The notes under the pieces were generated by a model. It was not told where the DNA came from. It was given only the letters and a program-made list of their open reading frames with translations, and ran no database searches. A stretch of 64,000 nt of DNA from Mangifera indica (lineage: Eukaryota; Streptophyta; Magnoliopsida; Sapindales; Anacardiaceae), in the NCBI RefSeq assembly GCF_011075055.1, contig NC_058146.1, positions 9,287,820 through 9,351,819 of the forward strand. Direction: 5' to 3'. Both the position numbers and the translations under genes were made by a program. This document shows, in pieces, positions 48,901 to 62,429 of the stretch; within the stretch, counting starts at the first letter, position 1; the number at the start of each line of letters is the position of its first letter.

Positions 48901-51179
48901 ATTTGGGATTGATGTACAATACCAAAAAGTAATAATTTGGATGTAATCTCTCCTAACCAATAAGCGAGTTACAGAAAAACAACAAGAGTTCCCTTATAAA
49001 ACAATAGAATGATAAAATTCTTATATAGTTACACATATGCAATTAGCAAATGAGGCATACCACAAGACAAGGACGGGGATGTGGAAGGGGTATTCAGAGA
49101 AAGACAGGAAAGTCGTCTAACCCAACCCTACCAAATGGTTCAGGATTTAGGCTGGTAGAAATTAGAGATATAGTTTGCCAAGTGTTGACCAAGAGTCAAG
49201 AAAGACCAACACCTGAGAGTGTAACTAGAGATGTCATCCGAAATGAGATTAAAAGTGAGATTTGAGAAGAGGTTAGAGAAGAAATAAGAAATGAAATGAG
49301 GAATGAGAGGAAAGGAGAAGTTAGAGCTTAGAAGCGACTTAAGCCTATTTATTCCTTACCTACACAGCATACCTCTCCTAAATTTAAAGATACTAAAGAT
49401 CTTCTTATAGCTGACAAGTGGATCAAGCTGGTAGAAAGTACCATGGATTTGTTTCTTATGATTAATAGAGAAAATGTTCAGTATGTCAGTTTCTTGATAA
49501 AGGGAAAGGTTCATGTATGGTAGGACCTAGTAGAAAAAACCATAAATGTAAATCTGATAACCTGGTAGGACTTCAAAAAGGTGTTTAACGCCCAATACAA
49601 AATAGTTGATATGGTAGCAGTCAAAGTTCAAGAGTTTATTTCCTTGAAACAAGAGAAGGGTTCAGTAAATAACTATTCTATCTGTTTTGACGTCCTATCT
49701 AGTTTTGCTCTGAGTATAGTAAGTACACCTAGTCTCTAACTGGACAAATTTATTCAAAGCCTTAGACTGGAGATAGTCTTGCATGTGCTAGTTGGACCAT
49801 AATCTCCTCAAACTTATGAAGAGGCATTGAAAAAAGCATTGAGGTTGGAGGTATCTGTTAACAAGCTACCCAAGGATGCACCCTTCATGACAACACCTCA
49901 ATCAGTGACAACACCCAAAACAATGATGTCAAGTTAGTCAACTCTGCTTATTCCATTAACTACTTTGGCACCTGCTACAATATCAGGGGTAGCTCAATTG
50001 GCTCAAGTTTCATAAATAACATGGGCAAAATAAAATTCCAATCAAAAGCAAATAGAAAGGCTAAAAGATTGGCAAGAAACCTAGAAAAGAGAATATTCTC
50101 TAATGTCAAATATATGGGAGGCATCATAGTATGAAATATTGGTATCGATAAAAACAGGTGATCTATTATAGATGTCGATAGCCAGTCCTAATACAACTAT
50201 AGCAAATCTTGATTCTACCAATACAGCTAGGGAAGGGCACTAATTCACGGGTCTATACAAGTACCCATAATCAAGCAGAGGCTAGCCCATCTGTTGTTAC
50301 TAGTCAGCTTCTATTCCACTTTATTTCTTTGTATGCATTGATTGATTCAAGCGTTACACATTTTTTTATTGCACTGAGGGGCTATTAAGAGGGTAGGTTT
50401 AGTGTCTGTCAAATCTACCCATTCCATTAAAGTTGAGATGTCATATAGTGGGAATATAATTATTGATAAGATGTTAAAGGACTAGAGGGTAGTGACACAT
50501 GGGAGAGAGTTAAAGGTAGACTTGATTGTCTTTGATATGCCCAATTTTGATGTTATCTTGGGCATAGATTTCCTAGAATGATATGGAGTCAAGATTAACT
50601 ATAAAAAGATAAAGGCTCGATTCTAACTCAATAGTGGGGATCACTTCAATTTCAGAGAAGGCCATCAACCGAGTATGATGATCAATAGTGTAAAAGTGCA
50701 AAAATTGAGAAAAATGGTGTACGAGATATTTAGCTCATATAGTACATGAGAGTGATATTCAAAAATTGGGTGTTCAAGATATACTGATAGTACGAGATTT
50801 CCCAAATGTATTCTCTGATAAGTTGTTGGGTTTACCTCCAAAGAGTAAGCTGGAGTTCAGTATAGAGTAAGAACCTAGCTCAGCCCCAATTTCAAAAACC
50901 CTCTACTGGATGGCTCCAGCCGAACTACAAGAATTGAATAAGCAATTGTAGGAACTTTTAGATAAGGACTTTATTAGACCCAGTCATTCTCCCTGGGGAA
51001 TGCCTATACTATTGGTAAAAAAAAAAAATGGGTCGCTCTGTATGTCCATAGATTATAGGGAGTTGAATAAACTAATAATGAAGAATAAATACTCATTGCC
51101 TCGAATTGATGATTTGTTTGCTCAACTGAGTAGAGCTTCTATGTTCTCCAAGATTAACTTGAGGTCAAGTTATCACTAG

Positions 51180-51533
51180 GTGAGGATTGCAGAGCAAAAC
51201 ATTCTAAAGACAGCTTTTCAAACTTGCTATGGACACTATAAGTTTGTGGTGATGCCCTTTGGCTTGATTAATGCCCCAATAATCTGTATGGATTTAATGA
51301 ATTGGGTATTTCATTATTGTCTTGACAAATTCTTAGTGGTATTTATTGATGATATTTTGATATACTCCAAATTAGAAGAAAAACATACTGAACACTTGAG
51401 ATTTGTGTTAGAAAGATTGAGAGAAAAGAAATTGTATGCCAATTTCTCTAAGTGTGAATTCTGGTTAGATCGAATGGTATTTTTGGGCCATGTGGTTGCT
51501 AAGGAAGATATAGTTATAACCTCAGTAAAGTGA
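51180..51533 (+). pseudogene. Gypsy reverse transcriptase palm/thumb fragment
   Basis: 117 open codons of the second gypsy element: [20 protein letters not shown], then [10 protein letters not shown] with both catalytic aspartates, then [20 protein letters not shown] and [11 protein letters not shown]. The best preserved catalytic piece in the window, but with no intact partner domains in frame. Confidence 0.8.
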
Positions 51534-51804
51534 AAACAATACTTGAATGGTCGAGGCTCAAGATGGTGAACAAGATTAGAAGCTTTTTATGGCTAGCTGA
51601 CTATTACAGGAGATTTGTACAGGGATTCGTCTGATTGGTGAGGACACTTGCAGCTCTTACTAGACAAGGAACTCCTTTTTTATAGACTGATGCTTATGGA
51701 AAGGGCTTCCAAAAGCTAAAAAGATAGTTGACTACAACTTTTATTTTAGTATTACTAGAGAAGGGTGTAGATTATAGTTTTTTTTTTATGCCTCATATAA
51801 TAGC

Positions 51805-52146
51805 TTGGGAACTATGCTGATGCAAAGAGGTAAGGTGATAGCGTATGTCTTTCGACAATTAAAAAATTATGAAACATGTTACCCTACCCATGATTTAGAG
51901 TTAGTGGCAGTGGTTTTTACTTTAAAAATTAGGAGGCATTATTTATATGGAGTTAAATGTAATATCTACACCAATCACAAAAGTCTAAAATATTTTTTCA
52001 CTCAAAAAGACTTGAATATGTGGCAAAGAAGATGGTCAGAGCTAGTAAAAGATTATAACTGTAACATTAAATATCAGTTGGGTAAAGCAAATATGGTAGT
52101 CAATGTCTTGAGTAGAAAAATTGTTATAATTCATCTTACTACTTAG
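51805..52146 (+). pseudogene. Gypsy RNase H fragment
   Basis: 113 open codons: [39 protein letters not shown], then [20 protein letters not shown] and a [13 protein letters not shown] end. Typical of the Tekay/Del and CRM side of plant gypsy elements. Confidence 0.78.
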
Positions 52147-52611
52147 ATAGAGTTACAGAAAGAGTTTCAGAGGGAATATATTTATGTGATAAGGAGTTGG
52201 GTGGCCAAATTGGAAATTCAACCTAATCTCCTCAATGAAATAAAAGAAAAGCAAGTTGAAGATTTATGGTGCTAAAAAGTAAGTCAACAGATATGTAAGG
52301 GGAAAGAAACTAAGTTTCAAATGATTGATGGTGTGCTTAGGTTTAGAAATAGGGTATGTATTCCTTAAGATCTAGAATTGAAAAAGAAAATCTTAAGTGA
52401 AGCACATGATACACTTTACACTGCTTACCCTAAGGAAGTAAAGATGTATCATGATTTAAAGAAAACTTATTAGTGGATGGGTATAAAGAAAGATATTGGT
52501 GACTTTGTAGCCGAGTACTTGATATGTCAATAAGTTAAGGCCGAGCATCAGAGACCTTCGGGTTTGCTCCACCCACTTAGTATTCTTAAATAAAAGTAGG
52601 AGGATATTTCA

Positions 52612-52842
52612 ATGGATTTCATCATTGGCCTACCTCTAGTACAAAAAGGTTATAATGTGCTATGGGTGATTGTAGATAGATTGACTAAATTGGCATATTT
52701 TATTCTAGTGAAAGATAGTTCTACCTCAAATCAACTGGCCCAAATTTATGTAAGGGAGATTGTGAGATTACATGGCGTACCCAAAACTATTATGTTGGAT
52801 AAAAACCCTAGATTTGTTTTAGCTTTTTGGGGCAGTTTATAG
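52612..52842 (+). pseudogene. Gypsy integrase core fragment
   Basis: 76 open codons starting MDFIIGLPLVQKGYNVLWVI with DRLTKLAYF (first catalytic Asp region) and YVREIVRLHGVPKTIMLDKN (second Asp region). A stop follows, and sense continues to about 52940 in the next block. Confidence 0.78.
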
Positions 52843-53683
52843 AGAGCATTAGGTACTAGACTGGTATTTAGCACAGCATATCATCCTCAAATAGATGGCC
52901 AGACTGAAAAGGTGAATCAAATACTCGAGAATATGTTGAAGACCTATTATTTAGATTATAAAATTTCTAGCATAAAATGGTTCAATTTATAGAATTTGCA
53001 TATAATAATAGCTACCAATACACCATTAAAATGGCACCATATGAGGCTTTTTAAGGAAAAAAGTGTAAATCCTTATTACATTAGGATGGCATAGAATAGC
53101 GAGATGATTTGAGTCAAGCTCTTAGGCCTGAATTGACCTAGAGGATGGTAGAAGACATAAAGACTATCAAGACTAGATTGAAGCAAACTCAGGAGAAACA
53201 GAAGAGCTACACAGATTTGAAGAGGAAAGAAATAGAGTTTCAACCGGGTGACAAAGTTTTTATGAAAGTAATCCCTTACACACACGTGATAAGATTTGGA
53301 GGAAAAGGGAAACTTGCTCCAAGATTTATTGGCTCATTGAAATTTTAGAAAGAGTGGGCAAGGTGGCTTATAAACTTGCACTTCCACCTAGTATGGATCA
53401 AGTTCATAATCTATTTCATATTTTTTTTGCTGAAAAAGTACATCAGCGATCCTTCATATGTATTGAAATTAGAGGACGTGGAATTAAAAGAAGATTTATT
53501 AATGAGGAACAACTAATGCAAATACTAGACAAGAAAATAAAAAGCTCCGAAATAAGATAATTCTACTAGTTAAAGTATTATGGAAGAATCATAAAGGTGG
53601 AAGAAGCCACATAGGAGGTTGAGCAACAGCTAAGAAAGAGATTTCCCAACCTATTTGTTGAAATGTCAAAGACAAAATTCTTA

Positions 53684-53698
53684 TAAGGGGGGAAGAAA
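53684..53698 (+). other. Polypurine tract of the second gypsy element
   Basis: aaggggggaagaaa lies immediately before TGTAACACCC, the start of the 3' LTR. Position and composition are as expected for plus-strand priming. Confidence 0.8.
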
Positions 53699-54314
53699 TG
53701 TAACACCCAAATTCAGATATGTTAGTAAACTTTACTTCCAAAATTACCCTTACAGTTGATTTTATAAGTTGTTATTTAAAGAAATTGTGAAGGAATTCTT
53801 TAAAACTACTAAATGAGTAATAATTTTCAAAATGAGTAAAATGGTGATTTTAGAAAGATTTAAGGGACAAAGTGGGAATGTAAATTGAATTGCACATTTG
53901 AAATTACATGATGGTGCTAAGGGTTTTTGGTAATTGCATAGGGATATAATAGTCATTTTTGGATAAGGCTAACGATAAATTAGTTCAAAATGGTTATAAA
54001 GGCAATAAAAAATGTGAAAAACAAAATTACTATTCATTTTCTTCTTCCTTGGTCGAGACTTCTCTATAAGACTTCACTAAGGTTTGCTTAAAACAAAAAA
54101 TTCATCGAAAACCTAGTTAAACTATCTAATTTTCAAAGCCTCCAGTTATAAAAATTGTAGATCTATCCATTTTAATAAGTTCTAAGGAAAAAAGTTTAAT
54201 TTTTAAGAGATGTCAAATTTAAAGTTTTAATTGATGATTATGTTTTTGGTTGATTAAGATTACTAAGAAGAAAAGAAGGAGAATAGGCTTAAATCACTCA
54301 ATTATCAAAGAAAA
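53699..54314 (+). repeat. 3' LTR fragment of the second gypsy element (forward arm)
   Basis: Begins TGTAACACCCAAATTCAG right after the polypurine tract. The whole 616 bp is repeated in inverted orientation at 54375-54986. It ends at tatcaaagaaaa, beyond which forward and inverted copies differ. LTR internal end not reached, so it is truncated. Confidence 0.82.
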
Positions 54315-54374
54315 TGTAAGAATTTCATATTTTACCCTACTTAAAGTAATTTGAGTTGGGTTATTCAAATAAAC

Positions 54375-54986
54375 TTTTCTTTGATAATTTCGTGATTTAA
54401 GTCTATTCTCTTTCTTTTCTTCTTCTTAGCAACTTTAATCAACCAAAAACAAAATCATCAGTTAAAACTCTAAACTTGACATATCTTAAAAATTAAACTT
54501 TTTTCCTTGTAACTTACCAAAATGAACAGATCTATAATTTTTATAACTGAAGGCCCTGAAAATTAGGTAATTTAATTAGATTTTTGGTGAATTTTTTGTT
54601 TTAAGCAAACCTTAATGAAGTTTTATGGAGAAGTCTCGGCCAAGGAAGGAGAAAATGAATAGTAATTTTGTTTTTTACATGTTTATATTGCCTTTATAAC
54701 TATTTTGGACTAATTTACCCGTAGCCTTCTCCAAAAATGACTATATCCTTATGCAATTATCAAAAACTCTTAGCACCATCATGTAATTTTAAGTGTTCTA
54801 TTTAATTTACATTCCCACTTTGTCCCTTAAATCCTTCTAAAATGATCATTTTACTCTTTTTGAAAATTATTACTCATTTAATAGTTTTAAAGAATTCATT
54901 CACAATTTAACAACAACTTATAAAATCAACTCTAGTGGTAATTTTAAAAGTAAAGTTTACTGACATACCTGAATCCGAGTGTTTCA
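54375..54986 (-). repeat. Inverted LTR copy (second arm of palindrome)
   Basis: On the - strand it starts TGAAACACTCGGATTCAG and matches the forward arm throughout. Shared landmarks are aaagggacaaagtggg-type (taagggacaaagtgggaatg), ttactattcattttct and aaaaagtttaatttttaag. The spacer between the arms is 60 bp. No gypsy coding sequence adjoins its outer side. Confidence 0.85.
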
Positions 54987-56176
54987 TTAGAGATGGTTTT
55001 TGCGTATGAAATTGTGAAGGTTGGATTTATCTAATTGGATAAGGACAAAATCATCAATTAAAACTCTAAAATTTGAATACATCATGGATTGTATATAATT
55101 GGATAAAGCAATGTATGCTCGATCATTATCTATTTACAATTGTACATATCGTCTATATAAATAGATGTGAATTTCTCATTGTCCCCTCTTCACAATTTGG
55201 CTAAGGATTGGATAAAGAATATAATACAACTCAAAAAGTTTTAAAATTCTTTTTATTTTTTTGGGTAACGAGGAAACAATGAGTCAGACTGCCTCTTTGA
55301 AATTGAACCAACCATACTAAACAAATAAAATCACATGTCTATTGACTATCCTTACAACTAGTTCATCAGATAAATCTAAAAATTAATCATAATATGTTGT
55401 CAATGGGTTTAAAACCCATGCTCTTTTGCTGTGGCACCCCTACCTTTGATATTCAAGCTAACTCTAGGAGCAATTCTTTCCATTCATTTTTAATCATTCT
55501 CTGACTTTTGCCTTACAACTCAAAGGGTTTACTTATGAATAAGTCTTGGAAGACATTTCAAGATCAATGATCACTTAACATATCAACTTTGAATATAAAC
55601 TAAATACTTGAAATTTTGTATTTACAATAGAACTTGGAATTTGGAAAGTTGTCTTGGATGTATAATGTCCAATGATGGTTGTTGGTTTTTCAGGACGTCC
55701 TTTTATTCCATGTGATCATATTGTATCCATCTGGTTGGTTTGACGCTAACATATCAATTTCACTTCACTTTGACATTCTTTTTGAACATTCCTTCTTGAA
55801 GAAACATTAATGACCAATGCTGAAATCCAAACCAAAACCAAACCAAAAAATTTTAAAAATGCAAACTAGAACCCAAACCCAAATTAAAAAATATTGGTTC
55901 GATTTGTCACTATGTAATAATGCATTACAGGAGATAAATTGCTCCAATAAAATTAAAAAAGCACCAGAGTAGATAGTATCTACCTCAAATATACACTGCT
56001 CAGTTTTATCCATAGATTTAATCCCAAGATTACTAAACCTTCCCTTTTACAAACTAGCAATATACCCTCCAACTTTCTGTAGCCTTACAACCACCAAATG
56101 AAGCTATTATGACAGTTTACACTATCAATACAAATACAAAATTTAATTTCAACTCCCACAGAGACCTTGGCTGGTC
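54987..56176. other. Intergenic / kinesin 3' flank
   Basis: No gene recognised. The kinesin 3' UTR should lie in the last few hundred bases (- strand). The rest is AT-rich. Confidence 0.5.
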
Positions 56177-57774
56177 TTAATTGATCTGGGTAAGTGGCGA
56201 GCGTGGTATGGGAAACGGTTTAAATTCTTTCACATCAAACAATTCATATGAATTGTTTTCCCGAAACTCCTCAATAAGAGACTCCATTGGCATTGCTCGA
56301 AGTGAGTCGATAGTCCCCTTACTAAGAGCCTCTGATTCACACCTTGTTGGAGTTGTGCCAGTAGCCTCATAATCCTGCAATAATCAAACAAGTTATTTGG
56401 AAGTATTTACCCTCAGCTGTCTTCTTTCTTTCTCTCCTTGTTTAATTACATTAAGTTAGAAGGGCCTACCATGTATCTTTGCTGGAAGGTTTCTTGTGCC
56501 TTGTCATTAATGGATGCAGCTTGTCCTGAGTGATTCCCTCGGAATTGATCAAGAGTTTTCTCATGAGCCTTTACACCCTCCAAAATTCCAGAAATTGAAG
56601 TCTGCTCCAGCTCCGATGTACCTGTGGTACAGACATTAGCTTTTATGTGTAAATAATCACTACCAATTTACTAGAAAAAAATTTCAAATACATTTCCCAA
56701 AAATTTAGAGGTAGTCAAAACAGGATTTTGAACTGATAAACTCAAGTGACATAAAACTCACAATCAATATGCTGAAGGACTTGTTCACAGTTTTTGGCCA
56801 CATCTTGCTCTGCAGCAACCCTAGCTGTGTCAATCTCAATATCATTCTGCTCATTACTATCAGAAGCATTCCTGTAATCAAGAATCAGGTAATCAACCTG
56901 GTGCAGTAGATATGAGAAAATCACAGTTATGACTTCCAAAATTACAATACTGCTTGCTTTAACAACTAGGAGGTTGTTTCTCCTGAGTATAAGTTGTATC
57001 CATACATTTAAGGCAGCAACAGTTGATGAAAATAAACGGTAGGCTTAATTTTCTAAAAACCAACAGGAAACTTGAAGCCTGCATTTAAAAGACTTTATTA
57101 ACCATCTTTTTACAGAAGGGGGAATCAACACAGCCTGTTGACCACTGACCTTGTCAGTGAAACCAATGCTGAAACATGTTTACTCCCCATCTCATTCACC
57201 ACTTCACAGGTCCTCTTCCAATGCTTAAAGGCTGATTCACCTGTGCTTACACTAAAGCAAACAAAGAATAAGAAAATGTTATAATGCAGGATTTAGAAAA
57301 TGATTCAGTCTCACTCTGAAGGAATGAACTTACCACTGCTGTAGAAGTAACTCCATACGACAATGTTTAGCAGAAGTGTTATCAGCAGCATCTTTGGCAT
57401 CATTTTCAGCTTGCATAGAAAATGCCTGCCATTTTCGTTTAGCATCTGTCGTGACCCCCTCCATCAATGTAACATGACCATCTAAAAATTTCCTATTTGC
57501 TGCAGCACTTTCTCTAAGACCAACAAGCCTTGCATCCACCTGGCACCTCCACCATCAGTTCATATTCAAAATATAATGGGGTAAAAAATAAAAAGTAAAA
57601 GCATCAACGAACCAAATCCTTTTGACGACGAATATGATTTGAAACTAAATTAGTCATGTCAGCGATAAGCTTCTCCGCATCCGATTTTGACTGTTCCTGC
57701 AGAGGATATTCTGGACAAGTCAGACACTTTAACGTAATGTTTATCAGCACACGCACGCGCACACACACACATAC

Positions 57775-57858
<84 letters not shown>

Positions 57859-60800
57859 ATATATTACCTCATAAGACTTCTGAAAATCTGCAATGCTCTT
57901 CATTTGAATTTCATCAGCCTGCACTGCATAATATTCTAACTTTTTCAATTCTTCTAACAGCTTCTGGAGAAATCCATTAGTGTATTCAGAAATGTCCTTT
58001 GTTTTCTCAATAGTTGCAAGGAATCTCTGTTAGATTTTATAAAGGAACAAGAAACAATTAAATAAATGGAAATAATAGATGGAGATATTTCAGTGGCAGT
58101 TAAGAAGGAGAAGACAATAATATGACCTGTAAAACATTGTGATAACAATAAACATCAAATAGGTCCAAAATATTCTCGTATTTAGATCAAGTATAGACAA
58201 TTCTCAATAGATAATATATTCAGCAATAGAAAAAGCTGATAGGATGGACTCATATTTGCTCAGATGATTAAAAATTCCCACTACAATACAAGAAGAAAAC
58301 GAGTTAAAGGATTGATGCACACACCTGACGCAGTTCCCTTGCAAAGAGACCCATTTCTCCTTGTTGAGTTGATAGTGTAGTTTGAAGATTATCATATATT
58401 GACGCTGCTTCTTTAGCTTCTGATGCTAGAAACTGAATCAAAAACAAATATTATATTTAATGAACCAAATCTTGATAAAATTGACAATGCTAAAAATTTT
58501 AATAAGAATAAAGAAACATAAAAATTGGTACTATAATGCCAGGTCACTAAAACCGATGCAACCTACGTCTTCAATAGATTGTGCATTAGAAGAAGTCAGA
58601 GCCGAAATTTCATCTAAACAAGCGTTTGAGCTTGCTTTGTGCAGACGAACAACATTCTGCACCGCCTCCATGTGGGAAACATACAAAGCCCTTGAAGCTG
58701 TTACTTTCTTCTTCATATCAGTAACCACCTAATTTATAATTTATAACGCAAGTTGAACACACAGTTAAAGAGTAAGCACTAACAAAGCAAATTGAAACAG
58801 CTGCCCAGGAAAAATGTAAAGAATACCTTATCATGCATATCTAAAAAGGAACGGCAGACATCCTCAACATGCCTCAGGTGTTCATTTTGTTGAGATACTG
58901 ATGAATCCACCATGCTGCAAAGAAAGCCAATTTGTTGAGCAAGTTCCTGTTGAAAATTGATGACAACTGATCTGTTATCAGCATTCAGTTTATCTTCTCT
59001 TCCTGTACAAATACATTCAAGGTTAGAAATCAAGGTTTTGACCAATAAAATTTACAGCACAGTAAGTGAATCATAAACTATATACCAATTTTCTGGAACA
59101 AAGATGCGTTATCCTGAAGAGCTTTCTCTAAGTCAGACCGTAAAACGCTTGCTTGATGAGCCAGAGCATTTTCTGTTTCGTCATTCAAAACAGAATTAAT
59201 ACAACAATTATCAGTAAAATGTGAAGAAGACAGTATTCAAGCATACCTGCTTTTCTCTGTTCAGAAATAACAAAATCCTTCTCCTTTAGAGCATACCAAC
59301 ACTTCTTCAGTTCCTCCTCAGCATTGGCAAGCAATTTACCGGTTTGATTCAAGTCTTTCTGCATAAATTTCCCTCGTTAATCTGAATCTAGGCATAAATT
59401 CAAACTATAACCAACAATGTATTAAGAAAACTTACTTCAGTTAGTTCAAGTTTGCTGGTCAAATCAGAGCACTGTCGACCCTGGGAAACATATTTATCTT
59501 GCAATTCTTCAAGTTGCTGTTAATAAAGTACCAAGACGATAATAAGTAATTCATTTATCATAGAAGAAATTGCATACCATTTGGGCCAACAGCCATTAAT
59601 GAAACTACATGATTAACGAACCTTCTGATAGTTTTCTAACTGAAGCCCCATTTGTTCAATCTGCTCAGCCATAGCCTGAACACATGAGGAGAGAACAAAG
59701 TGATGTAAGTACATTGATGTCCAATAATTATAAGATAGAAATGGAGAAATTGGTAAACAAGTGTTTAATAGTCAGTAGATTATAGATATTCACAGTTTTA
59801 AGTTTGCTTGCCAAGCATCAAGGAGAGGAAACTAAGGGAATGGTGCACTACCTTTCTTTCACTTTCCTCCTGATAGTACCGCTCCTTCGGGATATAGACC
59901 CCATTTTTCTCACGGGCAGCATAAACCTCTAAAGACAATGTTAAATGCAGTCAAGTAAAATAAGAGTCATAATAAATAAAGTGCAGTTACTTGTTTGCAT
60001 ATATTTTGTTCGCAAATCACTGCAAAACTTATGCATCTCACCAGCCTTAAGTCGATCAATTTCACCATAGAGATCCTTTATAAGAGTTGATTTCATCATT
60101 TTTTGATTAACCTTCATGCAACAAACAAAGAATTAATTCCTGGAGACAATGCTTTCAACAAATGCCAATAGTTTTACCATATATGACAAAACCTGGTTCT
60201 GTTTATAAGAGGAATATTTTATGAAACCCAGTAACCGAACAACTATGCATAACAAGAACAGACCTCAGGCTTATTTTTAATATGCTTCGCCCTGTGGGCA
60301 TAATCCAGTGTACTTAAGGTCTCTTCCAGACAATGAACGGCAGGAGAAACTGTAGCTATAATGCATGTCTTGGTTCTTCCTCCAAGAGAATCACGGAGCA
60401 ACCGAGTAAGCTTGCTATCCCTACATCACAATTTATTGTATACTTGCATTCAGTAGGAATAGAAATATAGGCCACACCAGAAGAGGACAAGACAGCAGTT
60501 CAAACCTGTACGGGACATGGCCAAGATGCTCCACAAGAGCATTAATGACTCGCCCTAAAGTGAGTAAACTTTTGTTAATTTCACCAGCTTCCCTTGCACG
60601 ACCCTGTTTTAAAATAATAAACCATGTATCAGTATTTTCAGCTTGAATTTCAACTGTGACCTTCCTACACTAAAACCAAAACCCCAAATAAAGTTAAAAA
60701 AAGAAAGCTAGTTCCATATACCTCTCTAGCACCAGAACGAGATATATTCTCAGAGCCAGCTAAATCAACCAAATTCAGTTTGCCACATTTAATTAGTTCT

Positions 60801-62429
60801 TCACCTTCAGGAGTGGCTTCCTTTATGTGTATTGTGATGCAAAACAGAGAATGTGACCGACTGCAATACAAGACAGATCCTTAATTATAGACAGAAACTT
60901 GACTTTAATTCTGCACATTACAGAAGCCAAAGGGGTTACCTTGATTGTTTATTTAACAGAGTTTCAGCAGTTCTGCGTTTTGCAGATCCCCGTTCCAGTA
61001 GAGTGAAAATTTCGCTTGCACTTGTAACAATTTCCTCCTCCAAACCCCTTACAAGTACTCCACCTTTCCCATCCTCCATAAGAGGCAACTGCTTTTTTTG
61101 TTTTTCATCCAAAGCTCTTGTAACTTCCTCTGGGGCAAGTAGATCAGTAATCTCCTCATTGTACAATTCTAAGAAAGTAACTTTCACACTATACTCTGCA
61201 TTCTGGCTCTCAAGTGTATCAAAAATCTGCTTAACAGCTCTTGGTATGACTCCTGCTTCTGCAGGCAATTCTCCATTTGGCCCGCTCTGTCTCATTCCAT
61301 ATGACAACAATAAGTAAAAGATTCATTGACAAAATACTGAAAAGATAAATCACTCTAATAAAATCACAAGTTGCACGTATACTACCTTAGACCTTTTGCA
61401 TTCACCTTCCATGGTGAATGTCTTCCCGGTACCAGTTTGACCATATGCAAAAATGGTACAGTTGAAACCTTCCAAAACTTCATTCACAATAGGAACCACC
61501 GCTTGTTCATATAAATCTTTTTGTTGAGCTGAAGGGCCAAAAACCTACATTTATTGCTAACATAACTTCAGTGTCTGCCACAAAAAAGCCCTATGAAGTT
61601 TGAACTTCAATAGAAAGAAACTAGAACAAATCAAGTTACAGCAAACACTAGAACATAATCACCGAAAAGCATATACATACATACACACATACAGACATAC
61701 ATACATACATTGACAATAATCCGCCCAGTTTAAGTGCAAAATACATATATACATTGACAATAATCTGCCTGGTTTAAGTCCAAAATCTATACTTTATTAC
61801 GCGTAATAATCATATTCCACGTAAACATTCGCCGAAAAAAGAAAGGTGTACTTAGTTATCAAAATGTACAACGTTTCCAAGATATTCGCTTGCTTTTGTT
61901 TCAAAACCTCATGTTTCTATCAATAGTAAGTCTCAAAATGTTTTCCAAACATCTCAGACCATCACCCTTACTAGTTTTGGCAAAATCAAAATACAATAAC
62001 AAGTAATCACTCTAATTTACAAAAGTGCCTACAACAAAACGGAATATTGAACAGAGAAACACAATTTAAGATTCCAAATCGTAAAATTATTAACCATATT
62101 TTCTTAAAAAAAAAAATTTAAATAATTTTTACGAATCATACCTTATCGAAAATGAAAACTCTATCGACATGCTTCCCGGCGATATTCTGCGAAACGGAGA
62201 CCTCCCTCTGATAGTCATTACAAGTCACCACTTGGGGCGCGTTGTTTCTCAACTCCTCCTCGCTAAACGGTCTGAAAACACTCAAATTGACACAAACGAA
62301 ATCAACATTATAAATATTTCGCAAATTTAAAAAAAAAAGCAAACAAACGCACAAACAATCGTTATTCTACCTGCAACGCAGAAGGACTTGCACATTCACG
62401 CCCTTCTCCTTCTCATTGCGACCAGACAT
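56177..62429 (-). CDS. KIN5: Kinesin-5 (BimC/TKRP125-type) mitotic motor
   Basis: 23 exons on the - strand: 62429-62371, 62271-62142, 61544-61386, 61286-60940, 60860-60722, 60603-60506, 60420-60264, 60111-60042, 59928-59852, 59675-59622, 59516-59436, 59358-59247, 59172-59086, 59002-58827, 58728-58567, 58432-58325, 58026-57868, 57696-57613, 57539-57334, 57251-57150, 56871-56762, 56621-56470, 56374-56177. Total 3027 nt, 1008 aa plus stop, every junction in phase. The motor has the P-loop GQTGTGKT (residues 98-105), switch I NKQSSRSHS (228-236) and switch II DLAGSE (264-269), then the conserved neck entry [18 protein letters not shown] long coiled-coil stalk follows. The tail has a BimC-box-like TTPTR (950-954) and [20 protein letters not shown]. 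Kinesin-5 forms bipolar tetramers that slide antiparallel microtubules in spindle and phragmoplast. Length equals plant homologues. Which paralogue it is (A-D) was not decided. Confidence 0.95.
57751..57866. repeat. Self-complementary (CA)(CATA)(TA)(TG) microsatellite in kinesin intron
   Basis: Runs of CA, CATACATA, TA and TG in that order within intron 17 (57697-57867). It ends only a base before the splice donor side of exon 17. The first and last parts are complementary, so the intron RNA can fold back. Confidence 0.93.

Larger units (their letters stand above)
49050..53683 (+). pseudogene. Decayed Ty3/gypsy gag-pol, chromodomain type
   Basis: Gag begins at 49050 (MRHTTRQGRGCGRG) with a retrotransposon-gag domain at about 49380-49860 (ADKWIKLVESTMDLF). 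Protease remnants are at 50330-50585 (ALIDSSVTHFF, FDMPNFDVILGIDFLE). Reverse transcriptase is at 50990-51530 with an intact [10 protein letters not shown] site (about 51342). RNase H is at 51805-52140 ([33 protein letters not shown]). The integrase core is at 52612-52940 (MDFIIGLPL, WVIVDRLTKLAYF). A C-terminal GDKVFMKV..GKGKLAPRFIG block lies at 53245-53340, and a chromodomain-like end at about 53570-53680. Frames shift several times, with many stops, so it is inactive. No 5' LTR or primer-binding site was found upstream. Confidence 0.88.

Noticed and set aside
57604..57948. Frame with a His-Thr run
   Set aside because: Translation of the CA/TG microsatellite in a kinesin intron; only the ends are exon.
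58460..58732. 90-codon + frame
   Set aside because: Antisense shadow of kinesin exon 15 and the neighbouring intron.
60853..61317. 154-codon + frame opposite kinesin exon 4
   Set aside because: Antisense shadow of the conserved kinesin motor exon.
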